A stretch of DNA of 64,000 bases from Bog-532 sp963830385 (GTDB taxonomy: Bacteria; Actinomycetota; Actinomycetes; Streptosporangiales; Streptosporangiaceae): the NCBI GenBank assembly GCA_963830385.1, contig CAWHMD010000005.1:682001-746000 (forward strand). Reading direction: 5' to 3'. The notes beneath the pieces are model-generated. The model was given only the letters and a program-made list of their open reading frames with translations, made no database searches and had not been told where the DNA came from. Position 1 is the stretch's first letter; every line of letters begins with the position of its first letter. Of the stretch, positions 51,344-58,791 are shown one piece after another. The translations under genes were made by a program, and so were the position numbers.

Positions 51344-51763
51344 ATGACGTCGGCGACTATCCGGAAGGCCAGCGGGGAGAGCCGCGGGGAAGGCCGCTCG
51401 ATGGTCATCTTCGCCGCCGTGGCGCTTGGAATGCTCGGCTTGTTCAACGTGCTCGACGGCATCGCGGCGATCGCCCGCTCGCACGTGTTCGTCGCCGGAG
51501 CCGACTATGTGGTCGGCGACCTGAAGATCTGGGGCTGGGTCACTCTCATCCTCGGCGTACTACAGGCCCTGGCGGCGATCGGGGTAATGGGCGGCAACCA
51601 GGTCGCCCGCTGGTTCGGGGTGGCCGTGATCGTCCTGAACTCCATCGGCCAAATGCTGTTCCTGCCCGCCTATCCGTTCTGGTCCCTGACCATCATCGCC
51701 GTGGACGTGGTGGCACTGTGGGGGCTGTGCGTCTACGGAAGCCGCCCGCACTCCGCCACCTGA
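51344..51763 (+). CDS. DUF7144-type four-TM membrane protein
   Basis: A 139-residue membrane protein with four helices: MVIFAAVALGMLGLFNVLDG, WGWVTLILGVLQALAAIGVM, WFGVAVIVLNSIGQMLFLP and SLTIIAVDVVALWGLCVYG. The RSHVFVAGADYVVGDLKIWG loop between helices 1 and 2 is typical of this actinobacterial family. The function is not known. GGAGGCTGAA upstream of the ATG is a good ribosome-binding site. Its promoter carries one box of the local operator set. Confidence 0.85.
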   Translation: MTSATIRKASGESRGEGRSMVIFAAVALGMLGLFNVLDGIAAIARSHVFVAGADYVVGDLKIWGWVTLILGVLQALAAIGVMGGNQVARWFGVAVIVLNSIGQMLFLPAYPFWSLTIIAVDVVALWGLCVYGSRPHSAT

Positions 51764-51790
51764 ATCGGCACGGTACGACGAATCGCTGAC

Positions 51791-52282
51791 GTGCTGATGT
51801 CAGCCACGACGCCGGAGCAGGAGCCGCGCAACACGCGCGCACATCGCTGGCTGGCGCGTCTCAGCTTCGTGCTCGCTGGCCTGGCCATCGTGCTCCTGGT
51901 GGTCGTCGCGGGGCTGCTCGGGGTCGCCGGCGGTGACGGCACCCAGGCGCTGGTGGCCGGCATAAACGGCCGGATCTTCGTCAATAACGCGTCCTTCGGC
52001 GCCTACGCCGAAGTCATCGAAACTCCCGCCTACCGCGGCGACAAACTGAACACGACGCTGAATACGCTGCCCGAACTGCTGCAAGGCGACCGCGGAGCAC
52101 GCCTGCAGGCACAGGCGGGCACCACGCGGCTGGCCGGGCCGCAGGCGCTGCTCGTATCGATCGGCGTCGACGGCGAGTCGGTACTGATGTCGACCCCCGT
52201 GACCTGCACAGTCTGTCCGGGCGCGCTCCGCGTCTGGGTGCCACGTAACCGTCCGGGCATCCCGCGCCCAGGCCCCCGGTGA
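51791..52282 (+). CDS. Hypothetical single-pass membrane protein
   Basis: A 163-residue frame with an N-terminal cytosolic stretch and one strong helix LSFVLAGLAIVLLVVVAGLL (about residues 29-48). An exported domain of about 110 residues follows, containing a C-T-V-C motif (TPVTCTVCPG) near the end. The GTG start at 51791 or ATG 51797 lacks an obvious ribosome-binding site. No family was recognised. The C-T-V-C pair could be a disulfide or metal site outside the membrane. It lies between the DUF7144 and PPK2 genes on the same strand. Confidence 0.5.
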   Translation: MLMSATTPEQEPRNTRAHRWLARLSFVLAGLAIVLLVVVAGLLGVAGGDGTQALVAGINGRIFVNNASFGAYAEVIETPAYRGDKLNTTLNTLPELLQGDRGARLQAQAGTTRLAGPQALLVSIGVDGESVLMSTPVTCTVCPGALRVWVPRNRPGIPRPGPR

Positions 52283-52375
52283 ACTGGGTCACGCTGTGGC
52301 ACCTCGCCGGGCCGGCCAGCCGTCGACCGCCCCAACCAGGCGCTGCATGAATCAGCATTCATCGGAGGTGGCGAT

Positions 52376-53176
52376 ATGGCCAGCAAAAAGAAAAGTAAGC
52401 CCGGAAAGATGAGGCGAAAGGAGTACGAGCGGCAGATGAAAATCCTGCACGGCGAGCTCGTGGCCATGCAGGAATGGGTGAAGGAATCAGGGGCAAAGAT
52501 CTGCATCGTTTTCGAGGGCCGCGACACCGCCGGAAAAGGAGGCACGATCAAGCGGATCACCGAGCGGGTGAGCCCGCGCGTCTTCCGGGTCGTGGCGCTG
52601 CCTACCCCGACCGAGCGGGAAAGATCGCAGATGTACGTCCAGCGGTACGTCGAGCATTTCCCGGCGGCTGGTGAGGTCGTGATCTTCGACCGCAGCTGGT
52701 ACAACCGGGCGGGCGTGGAACCCGTGATGGGTTTCTGCCGGCCGGAGGAGACCGAACGGTTCCTATCCCTGGTGCCACGCTGGGAGCAGGCCATGGTCGA
52801 TTCGGGGATCCTGCTGCTGAAGTACTGGCTGGAGGTCAGCCCGGACGAGCAGACCCGGCGTCTGGAGAGCCGGATCAATGATCCGCGAAAAGTCTGGAAG
52901 CTGTCGCCGATGGATCTGAAGTCCTACAGCCGCTGGTATGACTACTCGAGAGCAAGGGACGCGATGTTCGCCGCCACCGATACCGCGTGGGCTCCCTGGT
53001 TCATCGCCGACGCCGACGACAAGAAGCGCGCCCGGCTCGACATCATCTCCCACCTGCTGAGCCAGATCCCGTACCAGCCGCTGGGCCGCCGCGACATCAC
53101 GCTCCCCAAACGGCAGCCACCCAAAGACTACGTGCAGCCAGACCTGCCGTTGCGGCACATCCCGGCACCGTTCTGA
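52376..53176 (+). CDS. ppk2: Polyphosphate kinase 2
   Basis: A 266-residue PPK2-family kinase that transfers phosphate between polyphosphate and nucleoside diphosphates. Walker A is VFEGRDTAGKGGTIKRI (about residues 46-62), the lid contains ERERSQMYVQRY, and Walker B is VVIFDRSWYNRAGVEPVMGF. The C-terminal region VWKLSPMDLKSYSRWYDYSR matches class I PPK2 enzymes. It is cytosolic and could regenerate NTP from stored polyphosphate. The ATG is preceded by GGAGGTGGCGAT. This gene is a main reason to view the region as energy-stress related. Confidence 0.95.
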   Translation: MASKKKSKPGKMRRKEYERQMKILHGELVAMQEWVKESGAKICIVFEGRDTAGKGGTIKRITERVSPRVFRVVALPTPTERERSQMYVQRYVEHFPAAGEVVIFDRSWYNRAGVEPVMGFCRPEETERFLSLVPRWEQAMVDSGILLLKYWLEVSPDEQTRRLESRINDPRKVWKLSPMDLKSYSRWYDYSRARDAMFAATDTAWAPWFIADADDKKRARLDIISHLLSQIPYQPLGRRDITLPKRQPPKDYVQPDLPLRHIPAPF

Positions 53177-53204
53177 AAGACCGGCGAGCCGCCGGTATCA
53201 GGAC

Positions 53205-53221
53205 TCATCCTGCGCGGGTGA
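53205..53221. promoter_or_regulatory. Inverted repeat TCATC-N7-GGTGA
   Basis: TCATCCTGCGCGGGTGA, one mismatch from the perfect box, lies about 110 bases upstream of the first small-paralogue gene at 53331. Confidence 0.5.
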
Positions 53222-53330
53222 GGCGCCCAAGGGGGCTATTTTCCCGCTGGACGGTCTGGCGAGGCCCGCGCCCGGAGCAACCAGACACCTGAATCATTAT
53301 GACGCCCAGCTCTTCCCGGACGGAGCCGAT

Positions 53331-53570
53331 GTGCGCACGCATCGATACGTGATCACCATTTCCGGTAGCCTGGACGAAATGGGCCGCGAAGCGTTCGGTG
53401 ACTTCCGAATCAGGCCCGAGGCCACGACCACCGTATTGACCGGCGACCTTGACCAGGCCGCCCTCCACGGCGCGCTGAACCGGATCCAGTCACTCGGCAT
53501 CGAACTGGTCGATCTGAGCCGCCTGGCCGACGCCGGCAGCAAAGGTATCAATCCGGTGCTGTCTGCTTGA
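53331..53570 (+). CDS. Small paralogous protein, copy A
   Basis: A 79-residue protein beginning at GTG: VRTHRYVITISGSLDEMGRE. The core TTVLTGDLDQAALHGALNRI and SLGIELVDLSRL is shared with the two neighbouring small genes. The pattern is a beta strand, a short helix, a strand, then a helix after the DQAALH motif, suggesting a compact alpha/beta fold. The family is common but uncharacterised in actinobacteria as far as I know. Its 3' end overlaps that of copy B by 23 bases. Confidence 0.7.
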   Translation: MRTHRYVITISGSLDEMGREAFGDFRIRPEATTTVLTGDLDQAALHGALNRIQSLGIELVDLSRLADAGSKGINPVLSA

Positions 53571-53754
53571 TCTCGACGAGTTCCAGACCCAGCGCCCGCA
53601 CTCGGTCCAGCACGTTGTGCAGGCCGTGCTGATCGAGGTGACCGGACAAGATCGTGGTCGTCGGCTCGGCCTCCACGGCCATGTCGGCAAACGCCTCCCG
53701 CGTCGCCGCGCCCAGCGAGCCGAGGACCTTGATCTGGTAGGTGTGGCTGGTCAC
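53548..53754 (-). CDS. Small paralogous protein, copy B
   Basis: A 68-residue protein from a GTG start with an excellent AAAGGAGG site. SHTYQIKVLGSLGAATREAF, TTTILSGHLDQHGLHNVLDR and ALGLELVEIKQT align with copies A and C. The two key residues of the family core, Asp-Gln before the x-x-L-H, are kept. It converges with copy A and is 45 bases downstream of copy C. Confidence 0.72.
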   Translation of the reverse strand: MTSHTYQIKVLGSLGAATREAFADMAVEAEPTTTILSGHLDQHGLHNVLDRVRALGLELVEIKQTAPD

Positions 53755-53799
53755 CGGGGCCTCCTTTCGACATCCGGCCGAACTGCGCCATACTGGCCG

Positions 53800-54039
53800 T
53801 CAATCCGTCACGCCCGGATCATCCACCGGCGGTGAGACCTCGATCCGGTGAGCCCCCAGGAGGTCCAGGCCGAGTGACCTGATCATCTCGAGCATGCCGT
53901 GCAATGCAGCCTGGTCGAACTGGCCGGTGATGACCGTGACCTGGTCACGGAAACCCACCGCCAGGCCCGCGAAGGACGTGAGGGTGGCTTCGTCGACCCG
54001 GCCCGCGATCCGGATTTCATAAGTGGGCTCAATTCTCAT
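53800..54039 (-). CDS. Small paralogous protein, copy C
   Basis: A 79-residue protein, MRIEPTYEIRIAGRVDEATL then TVITGQFDQAALHGMLEMIR and SLGLDLLGAHRI, followed by an acidic Pro-rich tail. It is the most diverged of the three copies. ATG 54039 has no strong ribosome-binding site, and an in-frame ATG at 54093 is an alternative. It lies upstream of copy B on the same strand; a box of the local operator set falls within its last codons, in the promoter region of copy B. Confidence 0.68.
   Translation of the reverse strand: MRIEPTYEIRIAGRVDEATLTSFAGLAVGFRDQVTVITGQFDQAALHGMLEMIRSLGLDLLGAHRIEVSPPVDDPGVTD
53819..53835. promoter_or_regulatory. Inverted repeat TCATC-N7-GGTGA
   Basis: TCATCCACCGGCGGTGA lies about 65 bases upstream of the copy B start (53754) and inside the 3' end of copy C. 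It has the same arms and spacer as the boxes at 53205 and 61351. Confidence 0.45.
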
Positions 54040-54299
54040 CAGGACGCCGGAGCCGCATCTCAGTCCAAAGCGGAACTGGTTCTGGTCTCGCATTCGGGAT
54101 CAACGCAAGACATACGGCTGACATCGGTGATGGTGATCCTGCTGAGCTGTGCGGCCATCATGCCTCCTCGCGCCATAGGGCGGCCTGGCTGTCACAGCGA
54201 TCCTGCCAACCGGTATCCGCAGCCGCGTCATCCATACCGAATGAAGATGGCGTTACGCTGGCTCAGCAGGTGGCCGGCCGCTTCAGCCGGCGCGGTCAC

Positions 54300-56915
54300 T
54301 CAGATCAGCTCAAGCTGGCGCCCCCGCAGCACGGCTTCGCGGCGACGGCTAGCGGGAAGCTTTCGGTAGATGGCGGCCAGATGCGTCTTAACCGTATTCA
54401 CCGACACGTACAGCTCACCGGCGATCTCGGCCGTCGACATACTGGTCGCCAGCAAGCGCAGGATGGTCAGCTCCCGCTGGGTGAGCGGCTCAGGCAGGTC
54501 CCGGGAGGTCTCCGCCGCGAACCCGACGGCCGCCTCCAGTGACATCGGCGAGCACGGTACCGGCCACTGACGGGCGACGAGGGGGTGCCGGGCCAGCAAC
54601 TCAGCGAACACATCCTTCATACGGAAAAACGGCAGGACGATCTCCCCCTGGGCGACCTCGACCGCGCTGATCAGGATCTCCAGCGCGCGCCCACGATCGC
54701 CGCTCTGCTGAGCGATCTGGGCGTCATACAACATGGCCTCCACGAGCACGAAACGGCCCGCCAGCGCGCTTGACGTGGTCAGTGTGCTGCGGATGAAATC
54801 TTGCGCGTTGGGCACGTCGTTCAGCGCGAGGTAGGCACGGACGCTTGCTGCCGCAGTCAGGACGGCGAATTCGCTACCGCGGTAATCCCGGAGCAGCCGG
54901 AGCGCCGAGTGCGGCCGTCCCAGGCAAGTATCCAGATCGGCCACGGTAACGTCACGCAAGACGGCGAGCAGGGGCGGCACCCGGTAGCCGACCGCGTGCA
55001 GCATGGCCCGCGCCTCGTTCACTTTGCCCTGGACCAGCAGCCCACCGGCTTGACCAAGCACGAGCGCGACCGCCATACCGGGATCGGATCCCACCACGTC
55101 GGGCAGCAGGACCCGCGGTATGGCCTGCGCCAGGCCACTGAGGTCACCCACAACCAGCGAGCGCAGCGCGGCCGCGAGTTCCAAGGCCGGCGGGACGGTC
55201 AGGTTCTTGTGCCGGCGTAGGGCATGGGCCCGCTGGGCGGCATCGTCGGCGTGGTTCGTCCGCAACCAGAAGCTGTTGGCCAGCGCCATCATGCCGAGCA
55301 CCTCAACCTCAAGACCGGGCATTTCGTCCCGGTGCGCCTCGGACAGCGCATCGTCGAAGAGCATGAAGACGTCCTCGTGCCGGCCGTGCCACAGGTGGGT
55401 GCTCGCTTGCGCCAGCAGCACGGCCGCTGGCAGTCCCGGCACCACCGGCACCGGCCTATGACCGCTGCCGCCGAGCAGGCGACTGGCCGCCGCATCGACG
55501 GCCAGTACATCGCAGGCCTTCTGACCGAGAAGCAATTCCACCAGACCGGACGTGACGAGCAGTTCCGGATCAGCCGGGGCATCGTCGAGATTTCGCGCAT
55601 ACCAGCGTTCCAGCATACAGGGAGCTGATTCCGCGTCAGCGAAGGCGGTCTCTATCACGCAACTAGCCACGGCGAACTCGGCGGTCTGGACGACGGTGGC
55701 GTCCTCCGGGGGACGCAGTGGCAACAGATCCCGCAGACCGAGACCGGACAGGTCCTGGCGGTGCACGAACGCGTGCGCGAAGCCGCCCCGGGCCAGGAGC
55801 TTGGCGACACGGTGCCGGTTATCGGCCTGCACGGCCCAGTACAGGGCGTTGCCGAGGTCGCCGCTGGCCTCGAACCAGGCCATCGCACGGTCCCGCAGTC
55901 CCCGGACAGACTGGCGCATATGCCGTTGCAGCAGGTAACGCAGAAGCTCTGCGAACAGCTCGTGGTAGCGGTAACGCTCCCCCGCGACATCGAGCGGTAT
56001 GACGAACGCGTTGTCGCGGGCGAGGCTGGCCAGCATGTCCCCGCAACCGTTCATACCGGTGACTGCATCGGCGAGAGGGCCCGTCACCTCGTGCAGGAAG
56101 CTCGTCTCGATGAGCAGCTTACGTTGTGCTTCCGGCTGGTCGCGCAGGACCTCGTTGACCAGGTACTCACCGATGCTCCCCGGGTCAAGCGCCAGTTCGG
56201 AGACGAAATCGGCGGGATATGCGGCACCCTCCATCCGCATGGCGGACAACTGCACCCCTGCCGCCCATCCCTCCGTTCGTGCCGCCAGGATATTGAAATC
56301 GCGGGCGGCGAGAGTGATACCGCGGGCCTTCAGCACGTCGGCGATTTCGGCTTGGGTCATAGCCAGGTCCGCCGCGCGCAGTTCATGCATCTGGCCGGCC
56401 AGCCGGTACCTGTGCAGCGGCAGGAGGGGGTCGCTGCGCGTAGCCAGGATCAGCCGCAGCCCAGGCTGCGGGCTGCGGATCAGGCTGTCCAGGCCGGCCA
56501 GTACGTCGGGGCTGGTGAGCACGTGCGCGTCATCGATGATGACGACGAGCCGGGTCACGGACTCCGGCACCTGGCCGAACAGTGCGTGAACCAGGTCAGT
56601 TCCCGCGGTCTGCGGTACTGCGGCCGACGGTCCGGATCCGGCATCGTTGCCTTCTCTAAGCGCGGACTTGAACAAGCGCCAGAACCGGCGGGACTCGGCG
56701 TCGGCCGACGTGAGGTTCAGCCAGGCAACCTGGGTACCAGTGCACCGGGCCCAGTCGGCGAGCAGCACGGTCTTCCCGGCCCCCGGGCCGGCTGACAGCA
56801 AGGTAAGAGGCCGATCAGCCGCCCTGTCGAGTACATCGAGCAAACGGGGACGAGAGACGTACCGCGGAGGAATCTGCGGCACCATCAGGCGGGAGTCACG
56901 CACTGGGTTGGACAT
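54300..56915 (-). CDS. MalT-like LuxR-family ATPase regulator, second copy
   Basis: An 871-residue LAL/MalT-type protein. VPQIPPRYVSRPRLLDVLDR leads to Walker A LLSAGPGAGKTVLLADWARC (about residues 38-57) and Walker B RLVVIIDDAHVL. A long helical sensor follows, and the C-terminal HTH is LTQRELTILRLLATSMSTAE then LYVSVNTVKTHLAAIYRKL. The overall plan matches the protein at 48475-51105, but the sequences differ enough to indicate separate inducers. GGAAGG stands eight bases before the ATG. About 430 bases of intergenic DNA lie upstream. Confidence 0.92.
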   Translation of the reverse strand: MSNPVRDSRLMVPQIPPRYVSRPRLLDVLDRAADRPLTLLSAGPGAGKTVLLADWARCTGTQVAWLNLTSADAESRRFWRLFKSALREGNDAGSGPSAAVPQTAGTDLVHALFGQVPESVTRLVVIIDDAHVLTSPDVLAGLDSLIRSPQPGLRLILATRSDPLLPLHRYRLAGQMHELRAADLAMTQAEIADVLKARGITLAARDFNILAARTEGWAAGVQLSAMRMEGAAYPADFVSELALDPGSIGEYLVNEVLRDQPEAQRKLLIETSFLHEVTGPLADAVTGMNGCGDMLASLARDNAFVIPLDVAGERYRYHELFAELLRYLLQRHMRQSVRGLRDRAMAWFEASGDLGNALYWAVQADNRHRVAKLLARGGFAHAFVHRQDLSGLGLRDLLPLRPPEDATVVQTAEFAVASCVIETAFADAESAPCMLERWYARNLDDAPADPELLVTSGLVELLLGQKACDVLAVDAAASRLLGGSGHRPVPVVPGLPAAVLLAQASTHLWHGRHEDVFMLFDDALSEAHRDEMPGLEVEVLGMMALANSFWLRTNHADDAAQRAHALRRHKNLTVPPALELAAALRSLVVGDLSGLAQAIPRVLLPDVVGSDPGMAVALVLGQAGGLLVQGKVNEARAMLHAVGYRVPPLLAVLRDVTVADLDTCLGRPHSALRLLRDYRGSEFAVLTAAASVRAYLALNDVPNAQDFIRSTLTTSSALAGRFVLVEAMLYDAQIAQQSGDRGRALEILISAVEVAQGEIVLPFFRMKDVFAELLARHPLVARQWPVPCSPMSLEAAVGFAAETSRDLPEPLTQRELTILRLLATSMSTAEIAGELYVSVNTVKTHLAAIYRKLPASRRREAVLRGRQLELI

Positions 56916-57343
56916 TCTGGAGCCCTTCCGCTCCCAGGCCAGGCGGGTCGACGCCCATGTCTCGTATTGTGACGCGTCCGCTCACTTTAAATCGGCAGTA
57001 AGGAAGATCGAAGCTTCGGACACCCAGAAAAAATAGGTCATAACGCATAAACTCGTTGCGCTCATGCGGGAATTGCGATTTGTCGTGCCGGGACCCTGTC
57101 AGGATCTCGAGCGCACGCATCGCCACAGCTCAGGGCACCTCCGTATACGCACGGTCAGCTGACACTAGACGCTCGCTGAGTCGAACCGCGGACAGCAGAA
57201 CCAGTCAAGGACGCCGTCGATGAATCGGCCGCACTCACATGGTGCATAGAAGGCGATCCCGATCCGATCACCCCGGAAGGGTGATTTTATGGCGCCATCC
57301 TGCCGGTCACAGTGGTGGCCAGGTTGCGAACAAGGACGAGGCC
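56916..57343. other. Intergenic region with a regulatory box
   Basis: The 428 bases between the second LuxR gene (minus) and the small membrane protein gene (plus) contain no credible gene. The segment 56960-57070 is less GC-rich (CACTTTAAATCGGCAGTAAG, AAAAAATAGGTCATAACGC) and suits the LuxR promoter. The right end holds the 57268-57284 inverted repeat. Confidence 0.5.
57268..57284. promoter_or_regulatory. Inverted repeat ATCACCC-N5-GGGTGAT
   Basis: TCACCCCGGAAGGGTGA, symmetric for seven bases on each side when the flanking A and T are included. It is 59 bases upstream of the ATG at 57344, where an activator or repressor would contact the promoter. It is the best-formed box of the set. Confidence 0.7.
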
Positions 57344-57637
57344 ATGAGCAATGGCGAGAACCGCAGCAGCCGACCGCATTTCCGGGCGGCTCCGCTGATC
57401 ACCAGCGCGGCAATGGTGGGCGGGGGCACCATGATTGCGCTGGCCGGCCTGGCCGTGGGCGGCGGTCACCTGCTGTCCACCACCCGGCAATGGCTCGACG
57501 AGATGGAAGTAGGCCCCACGGGGGATCCGCCGCGCATAGCGACTCCAATTGCTGCGACCTTCCCGAAATCTCACCCGCGACGGATGGCGCGTACCGCCGG
57601 GCCGGTTGCTGGACTAGGCCTGTCCAAGCCGGCCTAG
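57344..57637 (+). CDS. Small single-TM protein
   Basis: A 97-residue protein with a charged N-terminus MSNGENRSSRPHF and a hydrophobic segment LITSAAMVGGGTMIALAGLA. GGGHLLSTTRQWLDEMEVGP and a basic tail follow. Similar proteins occur in actinobacterial stress clusters, but their function is not known to me. AAGGACGAGG before the ATG supports the start. It is 17 bases upstream of the DUF1269 gene and very probably co-transcribed under the box at 57268. Confidence 0.72.
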   Translation: MSNGENRSSRPHFRAAPLITSAAMVGGGTMIALAGLAVGGGHLLSTTRQWLDEMEVGPTGDPPRIATPIAATFPKSHPRRMARTAGPVAGLGLSKPA

Positions 57638-57654
57638 GAAAGAGAGATGACACC

Positions 57655-58149
57655 ATGGCTGACCTGATCGCCATCAGTTACCCCGACGAGGCCACGGCTG
57701 ACGAGGCTGCCGCCGAGGCACGGCGGCTAGCCCAGGACCTGATTATCCAGCCGGACGCCATCGCCGTGATCGTGCGGGACAAGGAAGGCAAGTACCACAC
57801 GCACACCAGTCACCATATGGTCGGCGGCGGGGCGACCTGGGGCATGTTCTGGGGTCTGCTGTTCGGCATGTTGTTCTTCATTCCGGTTCTCGGGATTGCC
57901 GTAGGCGCGGGGATGGGCGCGCTGATGGGCAAGATCTCCAAGTCTGGCATCGACAAGCAATTCCAGGACCAGGTCCGCGGCAGCCTGCAGCCGGGAACCT
58001 CGGCGCTGTTCCTCATGGTGGAAAAGGTCACCCCGGACAAGGCCGTCGAGGCGATGAGCAAGTACGGCGGCACGGTCATCAAGACTTCGCTGTCCAAGGA
58101 AGGCGAGCAGCAGCTTCAGGAAGCCCTGCATGGCGGAACCGCCGCCTGA
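57655..58149 (+). CDS. DUF1269 membrane protein
   Basis: A 164-residue protein of the DUF1269 family. ADLIAISYPDEATADEAAAE opens a ferredoxin-like fold, and a central glycine-rich hydrophobic stretch (WGMFWGLLFGMLFFIPVLGI, then AVGAGMGALMGKIS) forms a membrane hairpin. The end GTSALFLMVEKVTPDKAVEA completes the fold. The function is unproven; members occur with stress genes. AAAGAGAGATGACACC lies upstream of the ATG. A long perfect hairpin terminates the two-gene unit. Confidence 0.88.
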   Translation: MADLIAISYPDEATADEAAAEARRLAQDLIIQPDAIAVIVRDKEGKYHTHTSHHMVGGGATWGMFWGLLFGMLFFIPVLGIAVGAGMGALMGKISKSGIDKQFQDQVRGSLQPGTSALFLMVEKVTPDKAVEAMSKYGGTVIKTSLSKEGEQQLQEALHGGTAA

Positions 58150-58174
58150 GCGCTCAGCTGTCTCATCCCGGCGG

Positions 58175-58217
58175 AGGCCGGACTGGACCGCCAGAGCGTG
58201 GCGGTCCAGTCCGGCCT
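58175..58217 (+). terminator. Rho-independent terminator, 19-bp perfect stem
   Basis: Left arm 58175-58193 pairs exactly with 58199-58217 around a five-base loop GAGCG, and the right arm runs into TTCTG. It begins 26 bases past the DUF1269 stop codon. Confidence 0.88.
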
Positions 58218-58272
58218 TCTGCTGCCGCGAACCTCGTGATGGCGAGGAAGATATCGCTGGCCGCCTGCAGCG

Positions 58273-58509
58273 TCATGGATCATTCCGGTTCTTTGCGGTC
58301 CAGTCCTTCACCGGCCCGCTGCGGCCCTGTTCGTTCCGCCGGGAAAATATCCAGAACCGCCTGCGCTCGATCTTCTCCAGCCAGCGCAGATCGCAGCCGT
58401 TGGTCCGCCGGGCGAACCCCAGGTAGAGGGCGTCCAGGCCCGGATCGGAATCGGCCAGGTCGCGTTCGATGCTGCGGAGAGATCGCAGCTGACGCCGGCG
58501 CAGGCTCAC
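58273..58509 (-). CDS. DUF3040-like short protein
   Basis: A 78-residue protein from GTG 58509: SLRRRQLRSLRSIERDLADS then DPGLDALYLGFARRTNGCDL. The opening resembles the N-terminal helix of DUF3040 proteins (LS-E-R--L-EIE--L--DP-L---F). The normal two transmembrane helices are missing; instead it ends in a basic FWIFSRRNEQGRSGPVKDW. It may be a truncated or specialised member. A weak TCACC-type box lies about 35 bases upstream (58544-58560). Confidence 0.55.
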   Translation of the reverse strand: MSLRRRQLRSLRSIERDLADSDPGLDALYLGFARRTNGCDLRWLEKIERRRFWIFSRRNEQGRSGPVKDWTAKNRNDP

Positions 58510-58791
58510 ACCTGCATGCTCCCGGGCGGTACAGGCGCCAGCCTCCTCCGATGAGGGTGATAACGCGGTCAGGTCTGGCGCTGCGCCGAAGTTCCGTCGG
58601 GCGGCCCACCCGTTGGGGGTGACCCGGGCCTGGGTGGCACATCCCACTCCGGCTTGCCCCGTAGCGGTAGCCGCCCTGATCAGCCAGATCACCCGGCGGG
58701 GGGTGATGACGCCGGTCCAGCTGCTGCGCACACTGGCGGCACGGGCGGAGGCGACCCTATAGAGGGCCAGGTACCGGCGGAGGAGGTGGCC

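Noticed and set aside
54228..54244. Additional TCATC-N7-AATGA box upstream of small paralogue C
   Set aside because: The right arm has two mismatches, so it was not counted with the operator set.
58544..58560. TCCTC-N7-GGTGA box upstream of the DUF3040-like gene
   Set aside because: The left arm carries two changes from TCACC. It is mentioned only as a weak candidate.
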